This document shows, in pieces, positions 1-9,059 of a stretch of 42,379 bases of DNA. Both the position numbers and the translations under genes were made by a program. The DNA comes from Cyclobacteriaceae bacterium (GTDB lineage Bacteria; Bacteroidota; Bacteroidia; Cytophagales; Cyclobacteriaceae). The stretch's first letter is position 1. Every line of letters starts with the position of its first letter. The DNA is taken from contig JAHEGY010000033.1 in assembly GCA_024644875.1 (NCBI GenBank), positions 1-42,379 on the forward strand, read 5' to 3'. The notes under the pieces were generated by a model that was not told the origin of the DNA, made no database searches, and saw only the letters and a program-made list of their open reading frames with translations.

Positions 1-1
1 G

Positions 2-595
2 GTGATAGACCTGGAGAACGGGATTGAAGTCGCCCCGAAAAAACTAAGTCCTCAGGGCACCTTTGAATTTAATCTGATCAATAATAACCGCTATCTGCTG
101 ATCATCCAAAGTAGTGAGTTCTTCAGGATAGAAGAATTCTTTACGCTTGTCGGGAATATGGAGATCAATAAATATACAAAGGCCATTTCCTCAAGGATGA
201 AATTCAAGTCTATTGAATTTGACCTGGAAAGTGCCGAGATCAAGCCGGTCATGTTTTATGACCTCGATAAAGTCTCCCGGTTCCTGTTGGATAATCCGGA
301 TTTCAAACTCAGGATATCCGGGCATACAGATTCCTATGGAACCCCGGAATATAACCTGCAACTATCAAAAGATCGTGCGGAGGCCATCATGGAATATATC
401 ATCTATTTCGGGAATGTGGCGAGGGCACGCGTGGATGCTGAAGGATACGGTAGCACCGATCCAATTGTCGATGAAGTTACGGAAGAAGACCGTCAATTGA
501 ACCGGAGGGTTGAATTCGAGCTTTACAGGCCCGGCTTAAGAGAGCTTGAAGAAATGCGCATGCTCGAACAGATGGAAGATGTAACCGACTGGTAG
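2..595 (+). CDS. OmpA-family outer-membrane/peptidoglycan-binding protein, 3' end only
   Basis: This is the last 197 codons of a gene whose 5' end lies outside the window; the GTG at position 2 is just the first codon in frame, not a supported start. Residues about 75-180 form an OmpA C-terminal domain that anchors outer-membrane proteins to peptidoglycan. The visible signature is SGHTDSYGTPEYN, then LSKDRAEAIMEYI, GYGSTDPI and the closing NRRVEF; the Asp of GHTD and the Arg of NRRVEF are the usual diaminopimelate contacts. The stretch before it (GTFEFNLINNNRYLLI) resembles the end of a carboxypeptidase-regulatory-like beta-sandwich, an arrangement common in large Bacteroidota OmpA proteins. 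That upstream architecture is inference, since it is cut off. The gene ends with Asp-Trp-stop, and degenerate copies of this 3' end follow in the spacer. Confidence 0.85.
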   Translation: MIDLENGIEVAPKKLSPQGTFEFNLINNNRYLLIIQSSEFFRIEEFFTLVGNMEINKYTKAISSRMKFKSIEFDLESAEIKPVMFYDLDKVSRFLLDNPDFKLRISGHTDSYGTPEYNLQLSKDRAEAIMEYIIYFGNVARARVDAEGYGSTDPIVDEVTEEDRQLNRRVEFELYRPGLRELEEMRMLEQMEDVTDW

Positions 596-690
596 TTGTT
601 GGGGCCTCCTCAAACATGATTAGAATGTAACCGGGTGGTAATTATTTGTGCCTGCCCAACTAATCAAGGAGGAATCGACTGGTAATTCTA
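579..690. repeat. Three degenerate ~45-bp tandem copies of the OmpA gene 3' end
   Basis: The sequence TGTAACCGACTGGTAG at the end of the OmpA-type gene recurs as TGTAACCGGGTGGTAA (from about 626) and GAATCGACTGGTAA (from about 672). The CG(A/G)(C/G)TGGTA cores start at 586, 632 and 676, so the spacing is 46 and then 44 bp. Shorter patches between the cores (GCCTcCtCAA versus GCCTGCCCAA) also match. Each copy still spells (Asp or Gly)-Trp-stop. This looks like an old local tandem duplication that is decaying; no function is implied. Confidence 0.5.
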
Positions 691-733
691 TGTTGATTAA
701 CAATATGAAGAATGATATAACTGGCTAGCCATA

Positions 734-2056
734 CTAAGGCCAGATCTCTTTGAATATATCATTAAAGATCACGAATACCATCAATCCAAGCAGAAGTACC
801 ATACCTACTTTCTGAGCTACCTCCATAAATTTATCGGAAGGTTTATGACCTGATACGATCTCAAACGTCAGGAACATAACATGCCCGCCATCCAGAGCAG
901 GTATCGGGAGGAAATTCATAAATGCCAGGATCATGGACAGCAACCCGACTAAATTCCAGAACCTCGGCCAGTTCCAGGTTGAACCAAATATTTTGGCGAT
1001 CCCGATAGGACCGGAAACAGATTCACTGAAGTTTAGGTCACCGGAAAATATTTTACCGAAGGCCTTTATGTTTATGAAGACAATATTAAAAGCATCCTTG
1101 GTACCCTTGGGAATTGCCTCAAGAAATGTATAATATTTAATTGTAGATTCAATATCCACATTGCTTACAAATCCTACTTTCCCATCCTCTGATATTTCTA
1201 TATCAAGTTCTACTAGCTGCTCGTTCCGTGAAACTACAAAATGGGCCATCTGACCCTTGAGATTTTTAGCCACCTCCTTAAATTCATGAAAATACTTAAC
1301 CGATTGCCCATCGACACTTACAATACGGTCACCTTCCATTAATCCACCAGCTGCTGCACCCATCTTTTTATCAATCTTACCCACTGAAAAGGTAGTGATG
1401 TAATCAATAAAGCTCACATCACGATTCTTGCGGGGTGAGAATTTCTCAAGGAAATTTGATGGAATTTGTATATCGATGATCTCTCCATCGCGGTCAACTG
1501 TGTAATAGGCATCGTCAGCCAGCAATACGTCGGCACTTGTTATATCGTCATAATACTGATAATCTTCACCATTAACTTTAATTATACGGTCCCAGGTCTG
1601 GAGCCCAAGTTCCTGTGCTAATGCATGTGCATATATACCATTTTTATTGAGTTCTTCTTTGGTTATATTACTCTCTCCATACGTAAAAATAATGATGATG
1701 AAGATAATAATACCTGTAATTACATTCACAATAATCCCTCCCATCATCACAATTAGTCTCTGCCAGGCAGGTTTTGCCCTGAATTCCCAGGGTTCAGGTT
1801 CTTCCTTCATCTTTTCAAGGTCCAGGGACTCATCGATCATCCCGGAAATCTTCACAAATCCACCAAGAGGAATGGCACCGATGGAATACACGGTTTCTCC
1901 ATATTTAAAAGAGAAGATCTTAGGAGGAAATCCGATTGAATACTGCTCAACCCTCATCCCAAATGCTTTGGCGGCTAATAAATGCCCGAACTCATGCAAT
2001 CCCACTAAAATCGAAAGGCCCAATATCATCTGAGCCGCCATGATCAATATATCCAT
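734..2056 (-). CDS. rseP: RseP-like intramembrane site-2 zinc metalloprotease
   Basis: Membrane protease of the M50 family, which cuts transmembrane substrates such as anti-sigma factors inside the bilayer. The zinc-binding HEFGH motif is at residues 21-25 in the first membrane segment, and the third-ligand motif NFLPIPALDGGH is at 381-392 in a C-terminal membrane segment. Two PDZ-like regions lie between them (roughly 130-215 and 220-300; GGLMEGDRIVSVDGQ is typical). At 440 residues it has the usual length. Its ATG overlaps the dxr stop by one base (TAATG), so translation is probably coupled to dxr. The dxr-rseP pairing is common in bacteria. The substrate in this organism cannot be read from the window: no sigma/anti-sigma pair is nearby. 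Confidence 0.95.
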   Translation of the reverse strand: MDILIMAAQMILGLSILVGLHEFGHLLAAKAFGMRVEQYSIGFPPKIFSFKYGETVYSIGAIPLGGFVKISGMIDESLDLEKMKEEPEPWEFRAKPAWQRLIVMMGGIIVNVITGIIIFIIIIFTYGESNITKEELNKNGIYAHALAQELGLQTWDRIIKVNGEDYQYYDDITSADVLLADDAYYTVDRDGEIIDIQIPSNFLEKFSPRKNRDVSFIDYITTFSVGKIDKKMGAAAGGLMEGDRIVSVDGQSVKYFHEFKEVAKNLKGQMAHFVVSRNEQLVELDIEISEDGKVGFVSNVDIESTIKYYTFLEAIPKGTKDAFNIVFINIKAFGKIFSGDLNFSESVSGPIGIAKIFGSTWNWPRFWNLVGLLSMILAFMNFLPIPALDGGHVMFLTFEIVSGHKPSDKFMEVAQKVGMVLLLGLMVFVIFNDIFKEIWP

Positions 2057-3216
2057 TACTTAATAATTTCTTTGGCTAAAATTCTTGTTTCTTTATCTGT
2101 TTCAAAATAATCTTCCAATCGGGGAGACTTAATGAAAGGCACTTTACTCAAGCATCCTTCAATGAGATCCGGGATCTGAAGAAATCCTATTTTATCATGT
2201 AAGAACGCATCAACGGCAATTTCGTTTGCTGCATTCAAAACACAGGGAACATTTCCACCCTTCCTCAAAGCATCATAGGCCAGTGCCAGGTTACGAAACG
2301 TTTCCATATCCGGTTTTTCAAAATTCAACATCGGATAATCTGCAAAGCTAAACCGGGGAAAGGCAGATTTCAAACGATTTGGATAAGATAATGCAAATTG
2401 TATTGGAATTCGCATGTCGGGTAAGCCCATTTGCGCTTTGATCGATCCATCCTCAAACTCAACCATTGAATGAATGATGGACTGCGGGTGAACTACAACA
2501 TCTATCTGGTCAGAATCAAGGTTGAAAAGCCATTTGGCCTCAATTACCTCAAGTCCCTTGTTCATCAGGGTGGCTGAATCAATGGTAATTTTGGCGCCCA
2601 TATCCCAATTGGGATGTTTCAGGGCTTGAGCCTTTGTAATATTTACGAGATCCTCAGCTTTCTTGCCACGGAAAGGGCCGCCCGAAGCAGTCAGGATAAT
2701 TCTTTCAATCCGGTTATGAAATTCTCCGACCATACATTGAAATATGGCTGAATGTTCCGAATCGACCGGATAAATATTTACAGCCTTCTCACTTGCCAGT
2801 TTTGTAATATATTCGCCTGCAACAACCAGTGTTTCTTTATTTGCAAGCGCTATATCTTTGCCTGCATTTATAGAATGTACCGTAGAACTCAGACCGGAGA
2901 ATCCCACCATGGCCGCCAGGACCATATCTATGGTATCCATTTCAACCACTGAGTCCAGGGCTTCTGAACCGGCGTATACCTTGATATCTTCTGAAGATAA
3001 TGCATCATTAACATAGTCGTATCTCTGATCATTTCCGATCACTACGGCATTGGGCCGATGCTCAATTGCCTGCTTTATAAGCAGATCGGCATTGTTATAT
3101 GCTGTAAGTACCTCAACCACGAAATCGTCAGGATGATTTTCAATGACCTCCAGGGCCTGTGTTCCAATGGATCCGGTGGATCCCATAATGGCTATATGTC
3201 TGCGATCTCTTTCCAA
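2056..3216 (-). CDS. dxr: 1-deoxy-D-xylulose 5-phosphate reductoisomerase
   Basis: Catalyses the NADPH-dependent second step of the MEP isoprenoid pathway, converting DXP to MEP in the cytosol. The NADPH-binding GSTGSIGTQALEVI is at residues 12-25 and ANKETL at 125-130. The metal ligands are visible as D152 and E154 in PVDSEHSAIFQ and E223 in NKGLEVIEA, with the flexible-loop HPNWDMG at 201-207. At 386 residues it is full length. The start is TTG: an in-frame TAG (the stop of the upstream GH3 gene) lies only one codon before it, and the next ATG (residue 11) falls inside the first Rossmann strand. It sits in the middle of an operon GH3-dxr-rseP. Confidence 0.95.
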   Translation of the reverse strand: MERDRRHIAIMGSTGSIGTQALEVIENHPDDFVVEVLTAYNNADLLIKQAIEHRPNAVVIGNDQRYDYVNDALSSEDIKVYAGSEALDSVVEMDTIDMVLAAMVGFSGLSSTVHSINAGKDIALANKETLVVAGEYITKLASEKAVNIYPVDSEHSAIFQCMVGEFHNRIERIILTASGGPFRGKKAEDLVNITKAQALKHPNWDMGAKITIDSATLMNKGLEVIEAKWLFNLDSDQIDVVVHPQSIIHSMVEFEDGSIKAQMGLPDMRIPIQFALSYPNRLKSAFPRFSFADYPMLNFEKPDMETFRNLALAYDALRKGGNVPCVLNAANEIAVDAFLHDKIGFLQIPDLIEGCLSKVPFIKSPRLEDYFETDKETRILAKEIIK

Positions 3217-3219
3217 AAA

Positions 3220-4719
3220 CTAGTCTATTAGAAATTTTTCAAGTTCATCTGCAATATATCTTTCATTCGAAAGTCTGGGGACCTTATTCTGCCCTCCCAG
3301 TTTTCCCCTGGATTTCATATATTTCTGGAATGCGCCTTGCTCTAACAGTTTTACTTTTAAAGGTCTTAATATAGCTCCCGAAACCAGGTCAAAATAATAT
3401 GAATTTAATTCCTGAAGCTTATTATCCAGGGACTTTTCAAAGTCCTCTAATTTTTCTGGTGGTTTTGAAAATTCTACATACCACTCATGTAAAGGTAATC
3501 CTTCTATTGGATTTACTTGTGGAGCTACGGTGAATTCGACTAATTCGACTTCGCCGAAGGACTGCATGGCATGCTGCATCGATTTTTCAACCTCTTCTGC
3601 GATCACATGTTCCCCGAAAGCCGATATGAAATGCTTGGTCCGTCCTGTAAACAACAGTTTAGGTGGATCGAGGGAGGTGAATTTTATAGTATCACCAAGG
3701 GAATAACCCCACAATCCGGCATTGCTGTTAATAACCATTGCGTAGTTCACACCAGTTTCAACCTGATCAATCTTAAGTCGTGCCGGATTTTCATTATAAA
3801 ACTGATCGGCTGGAATAAATTCGTAAAATATTCCGGCATTCAGTATAAGAAGCATGGAGGGATCATCTTGTTCATTCTGAAATGCATAAAAGCCCTCTGA
3901 AGCGGGAAATAATTCAATGGAATCAATATCGGTACCTATTGATTCATACAGCCTTTTTCTGTAAGGCTCGAAATTAACACCTCCATACACGAACAGTGAA
4001 AATTCAGGAAAAACATCTTTGATCTGCTTACCGTTTCTTTCAATAATTCTGTCGAAGTACATTTGTACCCAGGGGGGGATTCCCGAGATCAATGTCATAT
4101 TCTTCCCCATTGTCTCATCGATAATTCTATCGACTTTCATCTCCCAATCCTCAATACAGTTGGTCTCATAGGAGGGCATTTGGTTGGAGCGCAAATAACC
4201 CGGAACAAAGTGGTTCGATATACCTGACAATCTGCCGGTTTTTATCCCATGCTTGTCTTCCAAAACGGGACTTCCTGAAAGAAAAATCAGTTTTCCATCC
4301 AGGAATTTACTTTTACCGGTTTCGTAAATATAATTCAGAAGTGCATCCCTCGCGCCATTGATGTGGTTTGGTATTGATTCCTTCGTAATGGGAATATACT
4401 TTGTTCCGCTGGTGGTACCTGATGTTTTGGCAAAGTAAATGGGTTTTCCCGGCCATAAAATGTCTTTATTCCCTTCCACGACCTTTTTAACATAACCGGA
4501 AAGGCCTTCATAATCCCGGACCGGAACTCGCGCTTTAAAATCTTCGTAATTATTAATGGAAGAAAAATCATGGTCCTGTCCGAACAATGTAGCTTCTGCC
4601 CGGTCGATCAATTTTTTAAACTGGGCATCCTGGAACTTTCCAGGATCTTTCATCCATTTCCTCTGTTGGGAAACAACATAAGAGGCAATAGGTTTACTAA
4701 GTATTGATCTGACACCCAT
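3220..4719 (-). CDS. GH3-family acyl-adenylating enzyme
   Basis: Member of the GH3 (auxin-responsive promoter) family, which activates small carboxylic acids with ATP and joins them to amino acids; substrates of bacterial members are unknown. The ATP/AMP-binding motif AKTSGTTSGTKYIPIT, the central LFVYGGVNFEPYRK and LFPASEGFYAF motifs, and the late YSLGDTIKF...LFTGRTKHFISAFGEH block are all present. I place the start at 4719 (MGVRSILSKP), giving 499 residues. A longer frame opens at 4767, but its 16 extra residues are unlike the family and a TAnnTTTG promoter motif (4733-4726) falls inside that extension. It is the first gene of a tight leftward operon with dxr and rseP. Its stop TAG is in the same frame as dxr and only three bases from the dxr TTG. 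Confidence 0.88.
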   Translation of the reverse strand: MGVRSILSKPIASYVVSQQRKWMKDPGKFQDAQFKKLIDRAEATLFGQDHDFSSINNYEDFKARVPVRDYEGLSGYVKKVVEGNKDILWPGKPIYFAKTSGTTSGTKYIPITKESIPNHINGARDALLNYIYETGKSKFLDGKLIFLSGSPVLEDKHGIKTGRLSGISNHFVPGYLRSNQMPSYETNCIEDWEMKVDRIIDETMGKNMTLISGIPPWVQMYFDRIIERNGKQIKDVFPEFSLFVYGGVNFEPYRKRLYESIGTDIDSIELFPASEGFYAFQNEQDDPSMLLILNAGIFYEFIPADQFYNENPARLKIDQVETGVNYAMVINSNAGLWGYSLGDTIKFTSLDPPKLLFTGRTKHFISAFGEHVIAEEVEKSMQHAMQSFGEVELVEFTVAPQVNPIEGLPLHEWYVEFSKPPEKLEDFEKSLDNKLQELNSYYFDLVSGAILRPLKVKLLEQGAFQKYMKSRGKLGGQNKVPRLSNERYIADELEKFLID

Positions 4720-4725
4720 GACGTG

Positions 4726-4733
4726 CAAAAGTA
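4726..4733 (-). promoter_or_regulatory. Bacteroidota -7 element upstream of GH3 gene
   Basis: The minus strand reads TACTTTTG, an exact match to TAnnTTTG, ending six bases before the ATG at 4719. That geometry implies a leaderless or nearly leaderless transcript. I see no clear -33 TTTG, so this rests on one 8-bp motif plus position. Confidence 0.4.
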
Positions 4734-4902
4734 ATAAATAACCGTCATTCTGTCTTAAAATGTGCATATTTTACATGAAAAACTAAAAAGGTACCTTATT
4801 TGCTACCTGTAGGCAGGGAAGCCATGAATGGCAGGATTATTCCGGAAGTATTATTACAGGTCCTGGATGGTACAGGATATGTATAAAAATGCGGATTTCT
4901 AA

Positions 4903-4910
4903 TACATTTG
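4903..4910 (+). promoter_or_regulatory. Bacteroidota -7 element upstream of the HtrA-type protease gene
   Basis: TACATTTG matches TAnnTTTG exactly and ends 18 bases before the ATG at 4929. There is no recognisable -33 TTTG at the expected distance. The divergent spacer (4720-4928) also holds two small inverted repeats: GCCATGAATGGC at 4821-4832, and TCCTG/CAGGA at 4861-4877. The second lies just upstream of the -7 motif and could be an operator. Confidence 0.35.
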
Positions 4911-4928
4911 AGCTTAAATTCTAAATAA

Positions 4929-6410
4929 ATGAAAAAGGTTCTGATCATTATTTTTACTGGATATGTTGCAGGTCTTCTAGGTGCCGCTACATTCTTCTAT
5001 CTGATAAAACCAGAGTTACTGGCCGAAAAGGATACAAAAGCAGATGTACCACAGGAGATTCTCATATCAAACTATGTTGAACCTGAGGTAGAACCGGAAG
5101 TGATAGAATCAGCAACGCCGGGTTCTCCGCCAATGAGCCGGCTTGACGTTCTGAGTGAATCCTTTACAGATGCATCCCGCCTGTCCACCTCCAGCGTGGT
5201 GTATATTAAGACGGTAATGGAAAGGGAATACAGCAATACTTTCCTGGAATGGTTCTTTGGAGAAAGGCCAAGTCAGTCTTTCATAAGTACCGGATCAGGG
5301 GTTATCTATACTTCTGATGGATATGTGGTCACCAACAATCACGTGATTCAGAATGCCGATGCTATTGAAGTTATACATGAAAAACGTACATATAAAGCAG
5401 AATTGGTCGGATCTGATCCATCAACTGACCTGGCCATATTGAAAATCGAAGGCGAAGATCTTCCCAATATAAAGATCGGCCGATCCCGGGATCTTGAGGT
5501 GGGCGAATGGGTGCTGGCCGTTGGGAATCCCTTTAACCTGACTTCCACGGTAACTGCTGGTATTGTGAGTGCAAAAGGCAGGCAGATCAATATCCTGAGG
5601 GCTAATTTCCCCATCGAATCTTTTATCCAGACTGACGCGGCCATTAATCCTGGAAACAGTGGTGGTGCACTGGTCAATACAAAGGGTGAACTGGTAGGCA
5701 TCAATACAGCCATTCTCTCCAAAACCGGTTCTTATGCAGGTTATGGATTTGCTGTACCCGTGGATATTGTATCCAAGATTGTTGAAGACCTCATAAAATA
5801 CAAGGAAGTCCAGAAAGCATTTGTAGGTGCGGAAGTTTCCGACATCGATCAGCAACTGGGTGAAGAGCTGGAGCTGGACAACTGGAATGGTGTGATCATT
5901 AAGAATCTGCAAAAAGGTGGCGCTGCAGATAAGGGTGGTCTCCGTGAAGGTGATATCATTGTAAGATTGAATGACCAGGACGTGAGGTCAAAAGGAGAAT
6001 ATGAAGAAGTGATCAGCTATCATTCTCCGGGTGACCGGATGGATGTCAACTATAAAAGAGGTAGCAGGACATTGAAAACACATATTACCTTAACCAATGT
6101 CCGGGGAACAACCGAGATCATCACCCGTGAGATCTATACCAGCAGGAGATTAGGCGCTGATTTTGAGGTCGTACCCAAGGTAGAACGGGACCTTTTAAAG
6201 GTCGATCATGGTGTACGGATAACCAAAATAAGAAGCGGATTTATCAAGCGCCTGAGTATTGAAGAAGGATTTATAGTTACTCATATCAACAAGGTGCCCA
6301 TCAAGGATGCCGAATCACTGGTAGACATATTGGTGAAGATCCGCGGCCGCGTTTATGTTGAAGGGGTCAGTAAGGACGGTGTAAGGGGATATTATTCCTA
6401 TTTCTTTTAA
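4929..6410 (+). CDS. HtrA/DegP-like periplasmic serine protease with two PDZ domains
   Basis: Periplasmic quality-control protease/chaperone of the S1C family. An N-terminal membrane segment (residues about 3-25, no obvious cleavage site) suggests a signal anchor. The trypsin-like domain carries the triad His138 (VVTNNHVIQ), Asp167 (DPSTDLAIL) and Ser244 (NPGNSGGAL). Two PDZ domains follow at about 280-365 and 395-490. The second ends the protein without the usual closing helix, which is normal for Bacteroidota members of 480-500 residues. It is transcribed away from the GH3-dxr-rseP operon. With RseP on the other side this is a pocket of envelope-stress functions, though nothing in the sequence shows co-regulation. 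Confidence 0.92.
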   Translation: MKKVLIIIFTGYVAGLLGAATFFYLIKPELLAEKDTKADVPQEILISNYVEPEVEPEVIESATPGSPPMSRLDVLSESFTDASRLSTSSVVYIKTVMEREYSNTFLEWFFGERPSQSFISTGSGVIYTSDGYVVTNNHVIQNADAIEVIHEKRTYKAELVGSDPSTDLAILKIEGEDLPNIKIGRSRDLEVGEWVLAVGNPFNLTSTVTAGIVSAKGRQINILRANFPIESFIQTDAAINPGNSGGALVNTKGELVGINTAILSKTGSYAGYGFAVPVDIVSKIVEDLIKYKEVQKAFVGAEVSDIDQQLGEELELDNWNGVIIKNLQKGGAADKGGLREGDIIVRLNDQDVRSKGEYEEVISYHSPGDRMDVNYKRGSRTLKTHITLTNVRGTTEIITREIYTSRRLGADFEVVPKVERDLLKVDHGVRITKIRSGFIKRLSIEEGFIVTHINKVPIKDAESLVDILVKIRGRVYVEGVSKDGVRGYYSYFF

Positions 6411-6529
6411 GATCTAATTGAGTACAGATAATCATTTGGAGTGACAAAGTTTAATTCAGGAGCAGGTGTCACACAGATATGCTGCCATGAAATGTTAACA
6501 TACTCCCGGATGAATAATTTATAAGTGAA

Positions 6530-8980
6530 TTACCTGTATTCCAGCAGGGCGGTAGCCTCACAATCTTTGTCCACCCTGAATCTTATCCACCTGGCCTGGA
6601 ATTGATCAGGAAATTTGTAATCATACGTTTCACCAGGCATCACTTCAAATTCCATATAGGCTATCCATGGCCCGTGACCTGAGGGATCGACTTCAACTTT
6701 AAAAGTCACTTTTTCATCCAGACCATGATTTAGTGACATAGCCTTCTTATCATAATATCCTATCAAAAACGGATCGGATGGGATACCTGCAATTGCTGTT
6801 GTTTTATACCAGGGCCCTCCTTTACCCCTTGGTTTGCCCATTGCCCACAGGTCATCAATCACCCCGGCCCATACAGCCGCTTTCCGGTCCTCAGAAACAA
6901 TTATATGCGGATTCCCACGACCAACCTGTGGATTGATCCCTGTCATTATTAACATACCCCGGTAGGATGCATAGTCATTTATCCGGAAACTATGTGAAGC
7001 TATGGGACGGATCTTGGCAAATCCGTCAGCATTTTCAGCCGGGAGTTCATAGAATGTGCCGTGACAACTGAAGAGGTCTCTTTCTGTGGCAACTTCCCTA
7101 CTGATCCTGAGTTTTGAGGAATTGATCAGATCATCATATTTCTGATCCCCCAATGGAAGACGCCAATGCCGATCCTTGTCATCTATGATCAGAACTGAAG
7201 ATCTTTCAACACTGATCACATTGGAAGGAATGGCAAATTTTTCTTCAATAAAATTCCTGGTTTGAGGATCTGTCTTTTTTTCCAGTACCATCTTTTTATT
7301 CAATTCATAATATCCTGCATCTTCACCCTGATACCTGGCAGAGATCCCTAAGGCACGCTTGTCATTCCCAAGACCATATAGTAATCCACCGGTTTGTTCG
7401 TCTTCTCCAACTTCCAATAATCCTCTGAAAATTTCACCCGGGCTATCTGCCCGGCGATCTTCATCGGTATAGGTAAACTGAACAGTTACCTGTGCATTTT
7501 CACTGGATATTACCCTGACCCATTCTCCCTTTTCATCATCAGAGAATGCTATTTGCTTTGATTCACCCGGATTTAATTTCACTTTCTTAAGTACTTCCCA
7601 GTTCCCGTCACCAGTCTGGTCCATTTCAAATATCAATTCAATATTATGCAGACTATGATTTACGATCCATGCAGATCTTAAAGTCCATCCACTAAAGAGA
7701 AATGGATCTGATGCCTGGCCCGCACTTATATCCTCCTCAAGCCATATAGCCCCGGAAGCTGTTGAAGGGCCCAGTTGATCCGGCTGATTGAGGGAAGTGA
7801 ACCAGATGTTGGAGTTCGATTGCCCGGGACCTTCAATACCGCCTTTTGCTTTCCTTTTATTTAAGAACTCTCTTTGCGCAGAATCATCGCAACCAAAGAC
7901 CAGCTGATCCTTCCACCTTGCAAAATCGCCTATTACTTTCAGATAGGCTGACCTGGGCCGTATCCCGCCTGAATTAGTGCCTGTAAATCCCCCCGGAAAT
8001 CTCCAGAACAGGCCGTGCATCGTCATAAGATAGTCTGGCTGATCAGTTGCGCCTACATCCCTGATCCGGGGCCATTCAGTATTCCAACCATGTGCACCGT
8101 CATAGGTATGGCTTGCCTTGGGCAATCGAAAAAATGACCAGCTGCCATGATCCCTGACTCCGAGAAGCAGTGATTTATGGTCGAAACCGGTTGCCCATAT
8201 CGGATCAGTATCAGGGTTTGGGTTTCCATAAATACCCCCTGGTCCGGTAACTTCACAAAACTGGTTTCTTCGGATTATGATCCAGTCTTTGCCATCCCAT
8301 TCTGCCAGGGCTCCTGACTCAACATCAAATTTTTCCAGGGCTTTTGGTGATGATTCCCCATTATTGGAATATACAAGCACCCCTTGCCCGGAATAAACCC
8401 CTTTCCCATGAGCTCCGGGAAGAAGTTTTCCATAATTCGCCATATCTCCTGCTTTCTGATGTGCATGGCCATCTTCATAAAGTGTTGTGACCCCCAGCGT
8501 ATTGACATCCACTTCATAAAATCCCTCTTCCATTGTGGCATAATATATTTTTTCTGCTGGATCTGTTAGATGCCGTGCATTTCCCGTATGGCGCCCGAAC
8601 ATATTGTTATATGGGATAACTCTTACATTCCCATTTTCGTCAATTGCATATGGCCCGATGAAAAGCTGCCTGCTTTCGCGGTGAATCATCCTGTTTGCAG
8701 GAGTTCCGCCAATACTCTCATCCCTGACGATCTGCCTAAGATCCGGTGTGATCTCATACAATTTATCCGAGGATCCGCTTGGCAGATGAGGACCATAGGT
8801 GATCACCCATAACCTGTCTGCCCATGGTACCACAGCCCCGGTCCCGCATTCATCTTCATTATTATAGTAAGCAAGATGCGGGTATATTCCACTAATATCC
8901 CAATTATTAAGCTCTTCCTGCTTCTGACAGGAAAACAGCATCAACAGGGGAAGAGTAAAAAAAAATAATTTCTTCATCAT
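6530..8980 (-). CDS. Large lipoprotein of unknown function with duplicated C-terminal-type domain
   Basis: I do not recognise a named family. The N-terminus is a lipoprotein signal peptide with lipobox LFSC (Cys18), so the 816-residue protein should be anchored in the periplasm or on the outer membrane. Residues about 40-390 are rich in short beta-strand/turn motifs with many Trp, Gly and Asp (GTGAVVPWADRLWVITYG, YGNPNPDTDPIWATGFDH), suggestive of a beta-propeller. A region of about 115 residues (about 391-505) recurs at the C-terminus (about 700-816). Both copies contain SDPFL, an Asn-His, a Gly-x-W, a PGE turn and a W(V/I)R strand, so each is probably a beta-sandwich. The gene stands alone between convergent degP and dnaA, and no partner or substrate is apparent. 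Confidence 0.75.
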   Translation of the reverse strand: MMKKLFFFTLPLLMLFSCQKQEELNNWDISGIYPHLAYYNNEDECGTGAVVPWADRLWVITYGPHLPSGSSDKLYEITPDLRQIVRDESIGGTPANRMIHRESRQLFIGPYAIDENGNVRVIPYNNMFGRHTGNARHLTDPAEKIYYATMEEGFYEVDVNTLGVTTLYEDGHAHQKAGDMANYGKLLPGAHGKGVYSGQGVLVYSNNGESSPKALEKFDVESGALAEWDGKDWIIIRRNQFCEVTGPGGIYGNPNPDTDPIWATGFDHKSLLLGVRDHGSWSFFRLPKASHTYDGAHGWNTEWPRIRDVGATDQPDYLMTMHGLFWRFPGGFTGTNSGGIRPRSAYLKVIGDFARWKDQLVFGCDDSAQREFLNKRKAKGGIEGPGQSNSNIWFTSLNQPDQLGPSTASGAIWLEEDISAGQASDPFLFSGWTLRSAWIVNHSLHNIELIFEMDQTGDGNWEVLKKVKLNPGESKQIAFSDDEKGEWVRVISSENAQVTVQFTYTDEDRRADSPGEIFRGLLEVGEDEQTGGLLYGLGNDKRALGISARYQGEDAGYYELNKKMVLEKKTDPQTRNFIEEKFAIPSNVISVERSSVLIIDDKDRHWRLPLGDQKYDDLINSSKLRISREVATERDLFSCHGTFYELPAENADGFAKIRPIASHSFRINDYASYRGMLIMTGINPQVGRGNPHIIVSEDRKAAVWAGVIDDLWAMGKPRGKGGPWYKTTAIAGIPSDPFLIGYYDKKAMSLNHGLDEKVTFKVEVDPSGHGPWIAYMEFEVMPGETYDYKFPDQFQARWIRFRVDKDCEATALLEYR

Positions 8981-9059
8981 TTATTGCAGGAGATTTATTG
9001 ATACAATCTTAAAAAATTCTTATACAAGGAAAATATTTGAAGAACCAGAAAGATCTGAA

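Noticed and set aside
6440-6475. GTGACA/TGTCAC repeat between degP and the lipoprotein gene as a terminator.
   Set aside because: Only 6 bp of stem, a long loop, and no T-run.
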